Positions 1 to 11,285 of a DNA stretch of 64,000 nt are shown here, in pieces. The position numbers were made by a program, and so were the translations under genes. Positions within the stretch are counted from its first letter, which is position 1. Every line of letters starts with the position of its first letter. The notes below the pieces were generated by a model. That model was given only the letters and a program-made list of their open reading frames with translations. It ran no database searches and was not told the origin of the DNA. Location of the stretch: NCBI RefSeq assembly GCF_010015585.1, contig NW_022985074.1:430816-494815 (forward strand), written 5' to 3'. Origin of the DNA: Eremomyces bilateralis CBS 781.70 (Eukaryota > Ascomycota > Dothideomycetes > Eremomycetales > Eremomycetaceae).

Positions 1-1760
1 ATGCGGAGTATTATCGTAGCCAAGCAACAGGCGTGCACCAGCCTGGTGGCTGGTAGAGATCTTGAGCCCACCAGCAAGTGCCAAGGACTCATCACTCAAA
101 GTCATGGGACATCGAACAGAATTAAAAAAATCCATGCGATGCGGATCTCGTCCTGCCAGCTGACTGGTGAGCCAGATTGATTAATCCCCATTGATTTTGA
201 GTTCGACCTCACTTCGGTAACGTAGTTCGGTCATCGCGAGGAGCGATCTATGTAAAGCGAGTGAAAGCGAGAAGGCTGATGAGATCGCCATCGACTAACT
301 ACCTAATTACAGGCTGGTGGGGATTTAGCGCCGTTGGATAATCAGCGATTCAGGGTCGGGGTGAGGAGTGATATAGATTGTTTTCGGAGGACCTGAAACA
401 CCACTCACGAAGAAAGCGAAAAACTCGTACCCTCGATCGCTTCCCCAAAGAATGCCCAGCACCACTAGCTCGTGATATATTAAAGTAGTTCAGCGCGGAA
501 AATATTGGGTACTTGTCCATGCAGGCATTCGAGCGGCGAGATCATCTCTGATGAGGAACCTCTACACGTTCAATATCATTGTCCAAGCCATGGCATCGTA
601 TATGCGATGCGCATATCGTGACATACTGCGGCTCTCCTTTTCTGGGCAATATCTCTTTCGAGTTCTTATTCGGAAGGCCGGAGACCGGTGGGATCGTTCT
701 CGGACTAATCCGATATTCGTCCCAGAAGGATAGGATCGGGGGATTATGGATATGGAATTGGCAGGATAAGGGCCGGGAGGATTGGCAGCTGTCAGAAGCT
801 TCTCAAGATCGCGGAACGTCGAATTTCTCCGTCGGTAGTGGTCCTTGGAGGTAGTGAATATTCATAGGGCTAGATAAGTAAAAAGATCTCTAAAGTCCTG
901 GGCTAAGGGATGGAGAACATCCCTTATGCTATACGCTGGTTAGTCATCGTCTTTGGCCAACGATATCCATAGGGACCGTTGTAGCTTGGATGAGAGGGAG
1001 ATGTCCGCGGTCCAGTTCGATCAATTCATAATCAACATTCACAATCGGACGTCCAATTTCTTTTCTCATTCTCCTCTCATGTTCTATATTTCCTGTTCAA
1101 CCTTAGTTATCGATCTATAGATGTGTAAGCGTGTCTCATGCCCCCATGAGACTAGCGAGCACTGAATGGGCTGCGGGCAGGTATCATACCGACAAACCAG
1201 GAGAACTGCCATACCGGACGATCGAGCAGAATACAATAATTGACCATTATTACAGAAAACCTCACGATTGGCCCAATGCGTGGAGAGGCATTGTGCAGAA
1301 GGCTCGTTTTCGGAATGCTGGTGTAAGAGGTGTTCATCAGGAGACAAAGAAGTCTGCGTGTCTCCTCCGACTTGCAAGTCCATCATTCCCCGTCCCATTG
1401 GCCAGCAATAGCCGCAACAACCGGAGTACTGCGTAGAAGCTTCCCACGTATCCTTTTCAAGCTTCCAACGAGGCTTCCACAGGCCACTCATTCCCGACCG
1501 TTCCCGACCAGTATCACCAGCAACTGGCCAATGTTGTTGTCGCCTATTTCGCTAGCACCTGTCTAGTCGCATCGACATAAAGGGCTGGGTATAGACCTAA
1601 ACCAGGCAGAGACACCTCAAAGACGAAGAGAGTATCGGGATGGGAGCGGGCACTTGCTCGGTACTAACCCTATATGGCTGTTACATTTTGAAATGGTATA
1701 CTTTGGTATAGGCAGTGATTACAGATAATGGTTCCAGAACCGCCTTCATTCAAGTAGAGC
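1..1760. other. No supported gene at the left edge
   Basis: I see no convincing gene here. An open frame runs from base 1 to about 180 on the plus strand, but its 59 residues match no family I know. The other frames are short and overlap each other on both strands without splice-site continuity. The stretch from about 1000 to 1500 has long open frames on both strands, which is normal for GC-balanced non-coding DNA. The 3' untranslated region of the NCA2-like gene probably lies just left of 1761. Confidence 0.4.
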
Positions 1761-4240
1761 TTAGAGCCAATTCGCATAAGCCCATGCGATGCGCTTAACC
1801 ACGCTTTTCTGTCTCTCCACTCCCGTTCGGATATCCACTAAATCCTCGAGCTCTTCCAAAAAGTCCCGGAGCACGCGTTTGGGCAATGTCGCACTTGCGG
1901 TTTGGCGGAGCACATGGACCTCGCAGAGCAACAGACCGTGATCTTTATAGAACAGTTCGCCATAGCCGGTTGACGATGCCGAGGTCAGGATGCGGTCGAT
2001 GTTGCTGATGATGTTAGAGGGACGGTCGATAAAGGACACAAGGACGCTTACCGTAGTTCCTTCACCATCTGGCCCTTCTGATTCCGCTGTTGAATACCGC
2101 TTCGGTTTCCCATGGCTGAACTTAGCCACCAGAATACGCCGAAGCAGACAAAGAGCCCAGGGGTAAGGCCAACAAATCTACATCGGAAGTCAGCATCTGC
2201 GGAGGAGAAATGGCGGTAGTCCAGCGTATTCCATACCCAAATACCAGCTCTTGGCTCTTCAACAAACTATCAATCCCCCCAATTGCAACCTCCACATCTA
2301 CCTTCGTTTTCTGCACCTGAATAAGCAGCGTTCTCACCAGCTCGCCCCTAACCGTGCCCCAGAGCGGTGACCGCATATCTCGCTCGTAAGCTTTCAGGAC
2401 CGGAGTGAGATCACCCTCCCGGACTTTGACTCGCATATCGGCAATCTCTGTGTCCGACAGCCGACTTCCACTACTATTCTTCGCGTTGTCAACTGCGAAC
2501 TCGACAACCATCCTCTCCAGGCTGTCACGGTCGCCTTCGAGGCTCCGTTTGCTCATGATGCTGACCTCGCTATCTTCGTCATGGCGGATGGTGCCGATGA
2601 CATTGCGAATCGGCGCGATGACCCAGTTATTCCAGAAATCTTTGGCAGTGGTTCCGGAGTCCTTGAGCCACTGTACGATCTCTGCTCGTCGATTCGTGAG
2701 GATCCGAAGTACGGTGCCCGACGACAGGATGCCCACGGTCACAATTGGCCAATACCTAACCCAGCGGGGTGGACGACCGTTCTGCATGACCGCAGCATTG
2801 AAAGTATCTTGATACGCTGGCAGACCATTTTCAAGCAAGCCGAGCAGGCGGTTAATACCTGATAAGGGCTTTAGCCATGATGAGGATTCCGTGGCTTCAT
2901 CGAAATCAATATCGTAGTAGGGGTCTTCTTGCGTTGCGGATGCGATGGCATCGTCGAATTTCGCAGCAGATAGAGTAGCGTCGCTCGCGCGACCTAGGAC
3001 CGCATCGAGAAGCGCAATGGTTTTTGCCGTAGATGATTTCCATTTGGTGCTTATGAAATGGGGCTGTGATTGCGGATGCATGGCAGACAAGGTTGATGGG
3101 TCGGGTGTATGGATACTATCGTAGCGAATGTTAGTTGTGGTGGATTTAAAGAAAGCGGATATTCTACTAACCCTCCGGCGCTCAATCCTTCCCCAAGCAG
3201 GACACCGAGCGCATTGGCATTGACCACCCTAAGTTTCTGTAATCCTTTCCGCTTAACCGCCAACTCTCCTCTTGCAAGCATTAGTGGTCCTATGAGTTGC
3301 TTTCGCCAGTCTCGCATGTTTCTCTCACGAACCACGCTCCGCACTAGCGTGTAGAAATCGCTCCACCCACGATTCACGGCATTCCGTGTCGTCTGCACAA
3401 GAGTCGTCGACGATCGTCTCCGACTCTTTGCTTGAGCGCTTTGATCGGCGCCGGAGGTCGTGATGTTCTCGATGCGCCGCGCAACCTCTCCGTATACATC
3501 TTGAATCGAATGGAACAACCGCAACGGTGTCATCTGAACGGCGAACAGTGCCGTATATCTATAACTCGAAAGCACGTCATCGAAATAGTACAGATGCTCG
3601 CTCAGTGGTATTGTGTTCTCCAGTATTGTATCCAAAACAATTCCATACGCAGCGTTCGTTGCCTTGGCCAGAAGTAGCCATTCCAGGTCGTGCTCGAGGG
3701 ATTCATCCGTATCTGTCTCCCATACTTCATCACCAATTCTTCCATTTTCCTCGTGGTCCCGATGATAGGAAGAGGCATACGAGTCGGTGGCTCCCTCTTC
3801 TGTGCCATCCGGTAGATCAGACCGGGTTCCTTCGGCTCCTAAGCCCTCCCTTTGACAGACACGGCATCCTTCTAGTCGAGAGGCTTCCTTGAGTGCTTGG
3901 ACGATTCGATTGCGGTGGTGGATCAATGATCCTCTATGGGATGGTGAGTGCGAGAGGGCCTTCACAAGGGCCTGAAGCTCGCTGGTCCGGTCGGAGAGTC
4001 TCCGTTTTCGGGGGGAGGGAGCCGAGGCTGACCGTACCGCGAACTGCTCCTCTTGGATTGCATTCTCGTCGCCATGAGAGTCATACTGTGACCATGATAA
4101 TTGCAGACGGTCCAACTGTGCATCAATGCGTTGTACCTGGCTGCGGCACGTTAGGACGTGGTTTCCACCCTCTACTCCAGCCAGGTTTCTGCTCGAGTGC
4201 TGGATGTGCTGTTCGTGACTTACTCCAGTACAAAGGACAT
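1761..4240 (-). CDS. NCA2: NCA2-family mitochondrial membrane protein
   Basis: NCA2 proteins are mitochondrial membrane proteins; in yeast Nca2 helps control expression of the mitochondrial ATP synthase subunits 6 and 8. Five exons read from the minus strand give 744 residues: 4240-4224, 4140-3172, 3115-2237, 2177-2052 and 2004-1761. The introns are 83, 56, 59 and 47 bp with GT..AG ends and CTAAC-like branch sites. The start was chosen because a 17-nt first exon (MSFVLD) joins cleanly to the conserved QVQRIDAQLDRLQL segment. Typical family blocks are visible: the LGVLLGEGL block near residue 320, a first hydrophobic span around 447-465 (YWPIVTVGILSSG), the repeated ELVFG-FVGLTPG block with a second hydrophobic span near 622-640, then NIDRIL and KDHGLLLCEVHVLR near the C terminus. 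The length is in the family range. The exon 2/3 junction has an alternative donor 4 nt downstream, giving a 104-bp intron, so that join is the least certain. Confidence 0.9.
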
Positions 4241-4639
4241 GGCTTCGAGGTATCCGAACTCAATACGGCCAACAAGTGACCATACCTAACCAAGCTCGGC
4301 TTCGGAAGAGAAAGGAATGGATCTTGCGCGTTTGAGCTTCAAGAAAGTTTACCCCAGAATTTCATCCTGAAATTCTGCCCAAGCAACCAGAAAACCAAGC
4401 TCCACGTGACTCGTCGTCCGTGACATCATAACAGCTGACTTCTTCCTAGCCACCATGCAATTCCGTGCTCAGTGCTGAGCCACAGCGGGTTAGTCAGCAG
4501 CTTCCCCTGAGACTTCAGCATCAAAGAACCAACTTCCCCTGATTTACCATTTCAGTTCATAATCCCACATTCTTCGAAAGTCGTTCGGTCTTAAGGGCTT
4601 CAGGCTTCCTGAGTTGTATCCTAATCATGCAACATGGCC
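4241..4639. other. Intergenic, upstream of the NCA2-like gene
   Basis: About 400 bases between the NCA2-like start and the first recognisable part of the phosphotransferase relic. It should contain the NCA2 promoter. I see no TATA box in a convincing position and no other gene. Confidence 0.4.
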
Positions 4640-5747
4640 CAACAGAACATGTGACCTCTAAAGACATACTTTGACGGGATAGCCGAGACGAACGGTGATG
4701 ATGAGTGCTCCGCTTGGTTGGGTCGGATTTGTGACGCAAAGGCTGAACTGGCAAGTTTTGTTTCCAGTCTTCGGGAAAGGGGAAATGGCGCTGGATCATT
4801 CCTATCCCGCGTGTCCACAGCAAGGGATTAACGGTGGAGAGCCCACAACAACTTGGACCATTTTATTATCCTGGATTTCATTGAGGGGACCCTTTTATTG
4901 ACCGTCCTCAAGTAACCGACCGAGACTAGCGATATGGTTCTAAACCCAGATATCGGCCCAACGATATTGGATAAGATCTATCATCAAATCGCCGATTACA
5001 TGTTCCAACTCTCTCAACTTGCCTTTACCCGCACCGGAGCTATCACGAAGACCGAGATTCAAAATGGACCGTCACTAAAGATCGCTAACATATAATGTGA
5101 ACGAGTTGGCGACTGTCATAGGATATCCCGACGATCAATTTCCTCGCACTATTTGATCGTGCGAGAGATTACTTCAGGTCGCTGACAAACGAGCACTTAA
5201 CCCACCTTTGGACAACCTCGCAGTTACCCGGGAAACCGCTCGTAAGCGGTTTATCGCTTGCCATCAGTTCACACATCTTGTCACAGAGTACTGTATTGAG
5301 GACAATGGCCCATTTTTGCCCTTCTGCGGCGATATACGGCCTGCGAACATGCTCGTGGACCCCGAAACGCTCCGTATCAGCGCGATGGTCGATTTTGAGT
5401 GTACGAATATTCTCTCGGCCCCGCTCACCTACGACCCTCCCTGGTGGCTACTTTCGACTGGGCCTGAAATATGGGTTGATCGCGGCTCTACGGATGAATT
5501 TCTAGGCCTCTATGAGCCAAGAATGGAGCAGTTCCTAAAAGCGTTAGAATGGGAGGAAGGGGAGTTGGGACTAAGGAGAAACCCAGTCGGTGGATCACTT
5601 CTCTCAGTCCGGATGTGTGACTCGTGGAGAATTGGACGTTTCTGGTTTGATTATGCCGCACGAAAGAGTTTCAAAGTAGATAGCATCTACTGGGTTGCAT
5701 TGCATCACGAAGCCGCTGACCTTGAGTTGCTTCATGACAAGGCGTAG
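4640..5747 (+). pseudogene. Decayed APH-type phosphotransferase gene
   Basis: This is a broken member of the fungal aminoglycoside phosphotransferase-like (kinase-fold) family, whose natural substrates are mostly unknown. Family-like segments appear in order but in different frames: PLKTYFDGIAETNG (about 4655), RICDAKAELASFVSSL (about 4725), IPRVHSKGLTVESPQQLGPF (about 4800), FIILDFIEGTLL (about 4860), LDKIYHQIADYMFQLSQL (about 4965), then an open 3' part from 5208. That last part holds the catalytic-loop-like GDIRPANMLVD and the metal-site-like ISAMVDFE. Lesions include a one-base slip in the run of T near 4860, an in-frame TAA near 4911, a stop after LKIANI near 5093, further slips near 5150 and 5213, and a TGA inside the N-terminal part. 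No GT..AG pair I tried repairs them all. The C-terminal 179 residues remain open, so a truncated product cannot be excluded. Confidence 0.75.
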
Positions 5748-6081
5748 GCAGAAGGAATCACTTACGGATAGTACGATGGAGCAACTAAAGGTATATAATG
5801 AGGAATGCACTGTCCGGTTTTCCGGAACGAATGCATAAAGTTGCCGTGCACCATCCTAGATCAATGCGATTTGGATTCCATTTACCCATTGGTAAGGAAG
5901 GTAAGTATATTCCGTACACCAATCCACTCTACTCACCGTTTTCATACGAATTAAGTTGAAGTGTACTAGCTTGGGGTCAAGTATCCTAGAGAAACATCTA
6001 TTGTTCCCACCAACAAAGCAGAGCCCGACCGGATATTCTACCTTATTAACGCCCCCGAACTGCATCAGAAAGGAATGGCCA
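5748..6081. other. Intergenic between converging units
   Basis: About 330 bases between the phosphotransferase relic and the 3' end of the bZIP gene. No gene is seen; it should hold the 3' untranslated sequence of the bZIP transcript. Confidence 0.4.
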
Positions 6082-7258
6082 CTACAACGGCACACCACGA
6101 TCCACGTCCTCAATTCTCAGTCGATTCGCCCCTCTTTGCTTCCGCAAATTGTTCGTATTCTCAACAACCTCCCGGTCCACCGACCACCACCAAGTCCTCC
6201 AGAACTTATCCCCAATCTCCCAATTCTTGCCGTCCATCCCATTGGGTCCCACGATCCGGAACCCTTCGGCCGGGTCATCGATATCGTAGAAGAGCTGTAG
6301 AATCGACAACGGATCCCGTGCCCCTGGTGGTCGGTGTGTGGGGGGGAGGTTGAAGACCACGACCAGCTTCGTACGGACTGACGGCCAGGGGATACAGTCG
6401 ATCAGCGGATGATGGGGGATCGATTTCTGTGCATCGGTGGGTTTGAGATCGGCGGGGAGCTCCGTGATCTGCTGCATAGCTTGCATGTTCGACATGATCT
6501 TCCCGTCGAAGGTGCGCAGGGTGAAGGGGTCCCACATGGTATCGCCGGCTCCGACCATCTGGGCCACAGCCATTCCGACTTGCATGGTTTTCAGCAGCGG
6601 CACATCTATGACGGTGTCATTTGACAGCATGGGTAGGAAGCCATAGGATGAGGAAAATGGCTGATTGGAGGATTCGACCCCAGGCACCAGAGTGCTCAGA
6701 TCCCAAGCGGGAGAATCGCCTAAATCTGATGCATGAGTTACGCCAAACATAACGTGAGACTTCTTCGGACTAACCGAATGGAGTTGAACCAGATCGACCG
6801 AACTCAATTGCTGGGAGATATAGCGGCTGATCGAAACTAGCTAGATCGTCGAGGATCGCGCCAGAGGATGCGGCAGGCATGGATTGATCTGTCGTGGCAA
6901 ATGTTTGGAACAGGGTGGCACCGGAATCTCCTGAGCCCGACGCCTCTAGTTCAAGTTCCAGCTCATCCGATCCGCATATCATTTCATCTGAAGCTGAGGC
7001 AGAGCCTGGATAATGGGATGATGAACTGGACTTTGGTGATGTGCTGGTCGCTTTCAGCTGGGCCTCAAGCGCAGCCATCTTCTCTGCCTTTCTCCTTCCT
7101 AGCATTAAAGCATCAGACAGTGGAATACAATATGCTATCACATATCAGTACATACGATATCGTCGTTGAGCCAAGACATTTAGAGCACGCTTCCTGTCCG
7201 GATCACCCCGTGAGGGGACTGAAGCGGCTGTCAAACCACTGGCTTTAGCATTTACCAT
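6082..7258 (-). CDS. bZIP transcription factor with DUF3425 domain
   Basis: A probable nuclear DNA-binding regulator. Three exons on the minus strand (7258-7156, 7098-6775, 6725-6082) encode 356 residues. The introns are 57 and 49 bp with GTATGT..TAG and GTTAGT..CAG ends. The basic region spans the first intron: DRKRALNVLAQRRYR joins RRKAEKMAALEAQLKA, giving the bZIP signature N-x7-R at residues 27-35 followed by a short leucine zipper. A serine-rich linker follows. The C-terminal half matches DUF3425, with DCIPWPSVR, DPAEGFRIVG, NWEIGDKFW and a WWWSVDREVV block near the end. This architecture is common in Eurotiales regulators of secondary metabolism or stress, but the target genes cannot be told from sequence. 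It is divergent from a small membrane protein 570 bp away. The ATG at 7258 was chosen because it is the first one giving the intact basic region; an in-frame upstream extension is possible. Confidence 0.88.
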
Positions 7259-7828
7259 TCTGGATATCCTGAGTGTACTAGGCGTAAAGGATGAACTTCG
7301 AAATGAGCAAATCGGTTCGACTTTGACAGGAAGGTGGTAATAAAAGCCCAACGGACGGCAAGGGAATAAACATAACGTTATGCTGCCAAGAGTCATCCTC
7401 GTATTCCTCCAGGCTGGCACCGACTTGAAGCTTCAAGCTACCCGGGCCAATCAAATGCCTCGGCTCTAAAGTGCAATGGGTACCGATATGGAATATCTTT
7501 GAAAGGACGATCTCAGCCTCCGGATTTGGAATGAAGGGCGCGGATAGAGTACGGTAGACCCTAAGAAAAGTAGATCCTGTCGATCTGATGCTTGAGAGAA
7601 TGAGCCCATCGTTAGGTATAATGAGATTGTAATGCGAGGTTACGTTCCGACCGATTGACATCATTCCTTCGAACAGGAATCCAGTGTATATATAATGGAC
7701 GTCGGGATGTATGAATGGAACCATATCAACACAGTTACTCACCCTTAAGCCAACTTGACTCGCTATTCATTGATCTTCAACGCCATTTCGAGCCTTCAAC
7801 AAACTCGTCCTACCCTCCAACCGACACC
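7259..7828. promoter_or_regulatory. Shared divergent promoter region
   Basis: This 570-bp stretch separates the bZIP gene (minus) from the small membrane protein gene (plus) and must hold both promoters. A TATA-like run (GTATATATAATG) lies at about 7685-7696, roughly 135 bp before the plus-strand start codon. Open frames here lack family resemblance and are taken as leader or non-coding DNA. Confidence 0.4.
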
Positions 7829-8275
7829 ATGGCAGAGAGCATCCCAAAACCATCCAGCCCCCTCCTCCCTCATACGAGCTCACCGAGGCCTCCGCTGGGC
7901 ATCATCAAGACCATCTCGATCGCCCGCGCCATCTTCGGCGGCGCATGTATCTTCACACCCCACCTCATCACGCAAATGTTCCAACTGCCTCTTCCCCGAG
8001 GCACCGAGCTGTTCCCACGACTGTTCGGCGTGCGCGACTTGGTGGTCGGAGAGCTGCTGTGGCTCACATTGCGCGGTGAACGCACGGAAGAACAACTGAA
8101 GCAAATCCGCCGTGTGGTGTGGGCCAATATTGCGATCGATTCGATTGATGTGGTGTCGACGATCTGGGAGTTTGCAATGGGAAGGATTGCCGGCGAGGCG
8201 GCGCTGGTGACGGGCGGTGGAGCCGCGGTGTTTGCGGCAGTTGGGGCCGCTGGGCTGTATCAGATTGGCTGGTGA
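7829..8275 (+). CDS. Small multi-pass membrane protein, DUF4267-like
   Basis: A single-exon gene of 148 residues. After a proline-rich N terminus of about 25 residues there are several hydrophobic stretches: IARAIFGGACIFTPHLITQMF, the conserved-looking LFPRLFGVRDLVVGELLWLTL, VVWANIAIDSIDVVSTIWEF, and a Gly/Ala-rich C-terminal span AAVFAAVGAAGLYQIGW. The P-x-L...R-l-x-GvRDlvxG pattern resembles the small fungal and bacterial DUF4267 membrane proteins, of unknown function; I give that family as likely rather than certain. The ATG at 7829 has a good context (CACCATGG), and the upstream in-frame ATG at 7715 would add a non-conserved tail. The coding strand is clearly C-rich in the first half and G-rich in the last third. 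Confidence 0.72.
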   Translation: MAESIPKPSSPLLPHTSSPRPPLGIIKTISIARAIFGGACIFTPHLITQMFQLPLPRGTELFPRLFGVRDLVVGELLWLTLRGERTEEQLKQIRRVVWANIAIDSIDVVSTIWEFAMGRIAGEAALVTGGGAAVFAAVGAAGLYQIGW

Positions 8276-8883
8276 AGTGGCTGAATGATATGTGGTGGGT
8301 CGTTGGCTGGCGTTCTGATATTTGTGGAATATTTTCTGTGCCTTCTTACTTACCTTCCCTTGACATTCATTCATTCTTTCAACTCATTTGGAAATTCCCT
8401 TGAAATTTTGACAAACGTGATGAGGCCCTACTCCATTCGATATCGCGTGCGCGCTCACTTCAGGCTTCATCAAGAAACGCCGCCAAAGTGCGGCTCGTCC
8501 ACGGAACGATTGGACTCCCAAGAAATAATAACCATTGCGGATGAATATATCCAAACAAACTGGCTTAGGATCTCGTACAACGCCTGACATTCGCAACTGA
8601 TCATCGTCAGACCCAAAGGGCAAAAGGGAAGCTCGAAAGGCAATCCCTCGCCACAAACGATATGGATGCATGGTCGCTTCCAGTATCATATTTTTGGGCA
8701 GCTGGTCGTGCAGAACTTCAGTTCAACTCAACTGAAACATTTTTCTTGATTGTCGGTACCGCTTGTCAATTTGAAGTCAATTTCTACCCAACTATCCTTT
8801 CCAAGTTGGTTCTCCTCGACTACTCATAGACTCTGTCCCCTCTCCACCTAACAGCTGTAGCTATCAATCCGAACCTTTTCACT
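8276..8883. other. Intergenic, no gene seen
   Basis: About 600 bases with only short overlapping frames. It should contain the 3' untranslated region of the membrane protein gene and the former promoter of the hydrolase relic. Confidence 0.4.
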
Positions 8884-9669
8884 GTGTCTGACAAGAGGCC
8901 CGTTCTTGTCTTTGTGTCCGAAGCATGGCATGGTCCCACGATATGGAATAGAGTCGTTCCCGATTTAGAAAACCAACGATATCGGTGTATTTCCGTGGCA
9001 CTCCCAACCACATTTGGGGACCCTAGCGCGGATTTCGCCGACGATGTCCAGGCCGTTCAAAATGATATCATCGCCGAGACCCGCACAGGACGCAACATTG
9101 TAGTTGTGGTCCATTCTTACGGCGGCGTGGTTGGCCAAAGCGCGATTAGAGACCTCACCCAACACACGTCTGAAGGATGCTGCTTCTACATCCACGGATA
9201 ATCTGCCCGCATCCATGTACAACCTGCCCGGCTATGTTATTGGCCTGATCATGATATCAACTGGCTTCGCCGAACGGAACACGACTGTCATCGACAGAGT
9301 TGGCAGCAAGGGTTACCATAACCCCCGCAAGAGAACTGTTTTACATTGATCTTCCCAAGGGAGAAGGCGATTACTGGGCCAGCAAATTGGCGAATCAGTC
9401 GGCAAAGGCATTTACTGAGGGAAGGTATGCTTCGTATCCGGGTTGGAAGGACGCCTCCTCTTGGTTTCTCATGGCGACGGTGGATAGGGCAATCTTCCCG
9501 AAAGTCGCAACAGGATTTTGTGAAGGCTACGAAGGGTGCTGGGGCGAGCGTTACCGTTCGAGATATTTCGAGTGGCCATACGCCTATATTGAGCAGGCCG
9601 AAGGAAACAGTGGACTTCATACTGGAGGCATTGGCGGCTTTTTTAGAATCTTTGCAGGAAACCAATTAG
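8884..9669 (+). pseudogene. Decayed alpha/beta hydrolase gene
   Basis: This is a frameshifted copy of a fungal alpha/beta hydrolase of about 260 residues. Ordered family blocks are KRPVLVFVSEAWHGP, the nucleophile-elbow segment VVVVHSYGGVVG (Ser in GHSxG-like context), GYVIGLIMISTGF, TPARELFYIDLP, QSAKAFTEG, and the C-terminal SGHTPILSRPKETVDFILEAL with the expected catalytic-His region. They lie in three frames, with slips near 9160, 9305 and 9490, and no intron of plausible size joins them. The start position reads GTG in the place where relatives have ATG, so initiation also looks lost. The oxyanion-side PGAWH of relatives appears as SEAWH. Loss of the start, several slips and changed key residues together point to a pseudogene rather than sequencing error. 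Confidence 0.8.
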
Positions 9670-10350
9670 ACTCCCTTGTTAACTCACCGCATTGCTACGC
9701 TTCAGAGTGATTCAGGCTATATGTACTGTAGCCCATCACTATCATCCATCGCTCTTTTTCATAGATAGTAGGCGAGGAGTGTTGCACTTCCCTCAAAGAT
9801 GGTCAATCCAATATATCCTTAAGACGCTCAAGAAACATGCACTCACCGAATCAGTCAACCTAGACTCCAGACGGTAGGATCCATGCCTATCCATAGGGGT
9901 TAGATACTGCTCTAGACCAACACCCGGAGAGATGCTTCTGGTATCCTTACCATAAGATATCCTTTCTAGCCAGATAACCATGAGTCTGTTGCCCATGGTG
10001 ATCAACCGCCGTCATGCATTGAGGTTGTGATAGTCGATGACAAGCTTCCCAGCCAACTGAGTACCAAGATGGAAGCACGATCCGTATATATCTCACTAAC
10101 CGGACAGAAAAGCGTGGCCCAGATCGAGGTACAGGTTGTGAACGAATAGCATACTTCCCTGTATGTACTTGCACAAGTTCTGTCATTGCAAAAAAGAAAT
10201 GTACACTGCATTCTATCAAGAGTTTGGCTAAGTCAGGGTCGGTAATGTCCTATCCCTTAATTACTACGACTTGTTGCCTGTTGGTCCTGTGTGGCTTAAC
10301 CCCAGATGGATCCTTAAGAATTGACACGTGAACAAATAGATCTCTCTGAG
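9670..10350. other. Intergenic, no gene seen
   Basis: AT-richer sequence between the hydrolase relic and the tandem repeat. No family-like reading frame was found on either strand. Confidence 0.4.
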
Positions 10351-10720
10351 TAACACATCTCCACTGCAAAAAACAGATGCACATCAAAACATCATGTCTT
10401 ACTAAGACATACCTCTAACTACCCTCCAAAGATTAAGGTCCTAAGGGTACCTATAGGAAGAAGCCTACCCCTAACATATCTCCTTGCTGTAAAAGACACA
10501 TGATGTACATAAATGTCTAACTAAGACATACCTCAACTCTCTGAAGATTAAGATCTTAAGGGTACCTTACCTATAGGAAGGAAGCTTCAAGTTACCTACC
10601 CCTAACACATCCACACTGCAAAAGACATATGATGCATATCAATGTCTTACTAAGATGTACCTCTACCTTCTAATCTCTCAGAGCTCATGAGTACCAGGGT
10701 ACCTCGGAGCTACCTACCCC
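10351..10720. repeat. Three-copy tandem repeat, unit about 120-130 bp
   Basis: Three diverged head-to-tail copies start at 10351, 10472 and 10603 and end near 10720. Each begins with TAACAYATC, continues with a CTGCAAAAGACA-like block, then ATGTCTTACTAAGACATACCTC, a GATTAAG...CTAAGGGTACC block, and closes with CTACCCC. Copies 1 and 2 share CCTATAGGAAG, and copy 3 has lost it. The segment GTCTTACTAAGAC is itself an imperfect palindrome. No coding frame runs through the array. Confidence 0.85.
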
Positions 10721-10974
10721 CCGCTCACTCGGCATACGACTGCCTAGCCTACGTTCCCCCAGCCTACACATAGATCTTCATATGGCCCGGTGAACCTGAC
10801 CGGAGGAAGTTTAGACTGCTTAAAGGTTCAAACACGGGAATTATGCTTGAGAAGATACGACGCTCTAATGGATGGATTCTCCTATTAGGCGATCCTTTAA
10901 TTCAGGGACGCTCGAATGGACGTCATGTTTGTTGGAAAGGGGTACGTTCTGAAGATGGGAGTGGCGAGTTTAAG

Positions 10975-11124
10975 CTTCAGGGGACGATGTTCAGTTCTGG
11001 GGATGATGTTCATACCTCGGGCGGATATGTTCAGACCTAAAGGCAATACTCAGGCCTTGGGGCAAGATGTTTAGTCCTGAGCGTAATGTCCAGGGCTGGA
11101 GGTGATGTTCAGGGCTCAGGCCTG
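10975..11124. repeat. Degenerate 20-bp minisatellite
   Basis: About seven copies of a roughly 20-bp unit, approximate consensus CTSGGGGNNGATGTTCAGNC, run head to tail. Examples are CTTCAGGGGACGATGTTCAG, TCTGGGGATGATGTTCATAC and CTGGAGGTGATGTTCAGGG. Spacing is regular at 19-21 bp. An overlapping small frame has no family resemblance, so the array is treated as non-coding. Confidence 0.75.
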
Positions 11125-11200
11125 GCCTAGAGTTGCCAGGGTAGGGAGTTATTCCCTGCGAAGGGATCGCCTTCGCATAACTGAGGCCGAGTCCGAACAC

Positions 11201-11285
11201 TTGGTAATGGCTGAGGAATGGATTGGGAATGGCCGAGGGATGCCTTGGGAACGGCTTAGGAATGACTTGGGAACGGCTTGGGAAC
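11201..11285. repeat. Short minisatellite, 16-bp unit
   Basis: Imperfect copies of a unit close to TTGGGAAYGGCTKAGG recur at about 16-bp spacing (TTGGTAATGGCTGAGG, TTGGGAATGGCCGAGG, TTGGGAACGGCTTAGG, TTGGGAACGGCTTGGG). It lies 75 bp after a different minisatellite, so two unrelated arrays sit in a row. Confidence 0.65.

Noticed and set aside
1084-1491. 135-codon minus frame near the left edge
   Set aside because: Unnatural composition rich in Trp, Cys and His, with an overlapping plus-strand frame of similar length.
7278-7742. 154-codon minus frame upstream of the bZIP gene
   Set aside because: No domain, no splice continuity with the bZIP frame; it lies in the divergent promoter interval.
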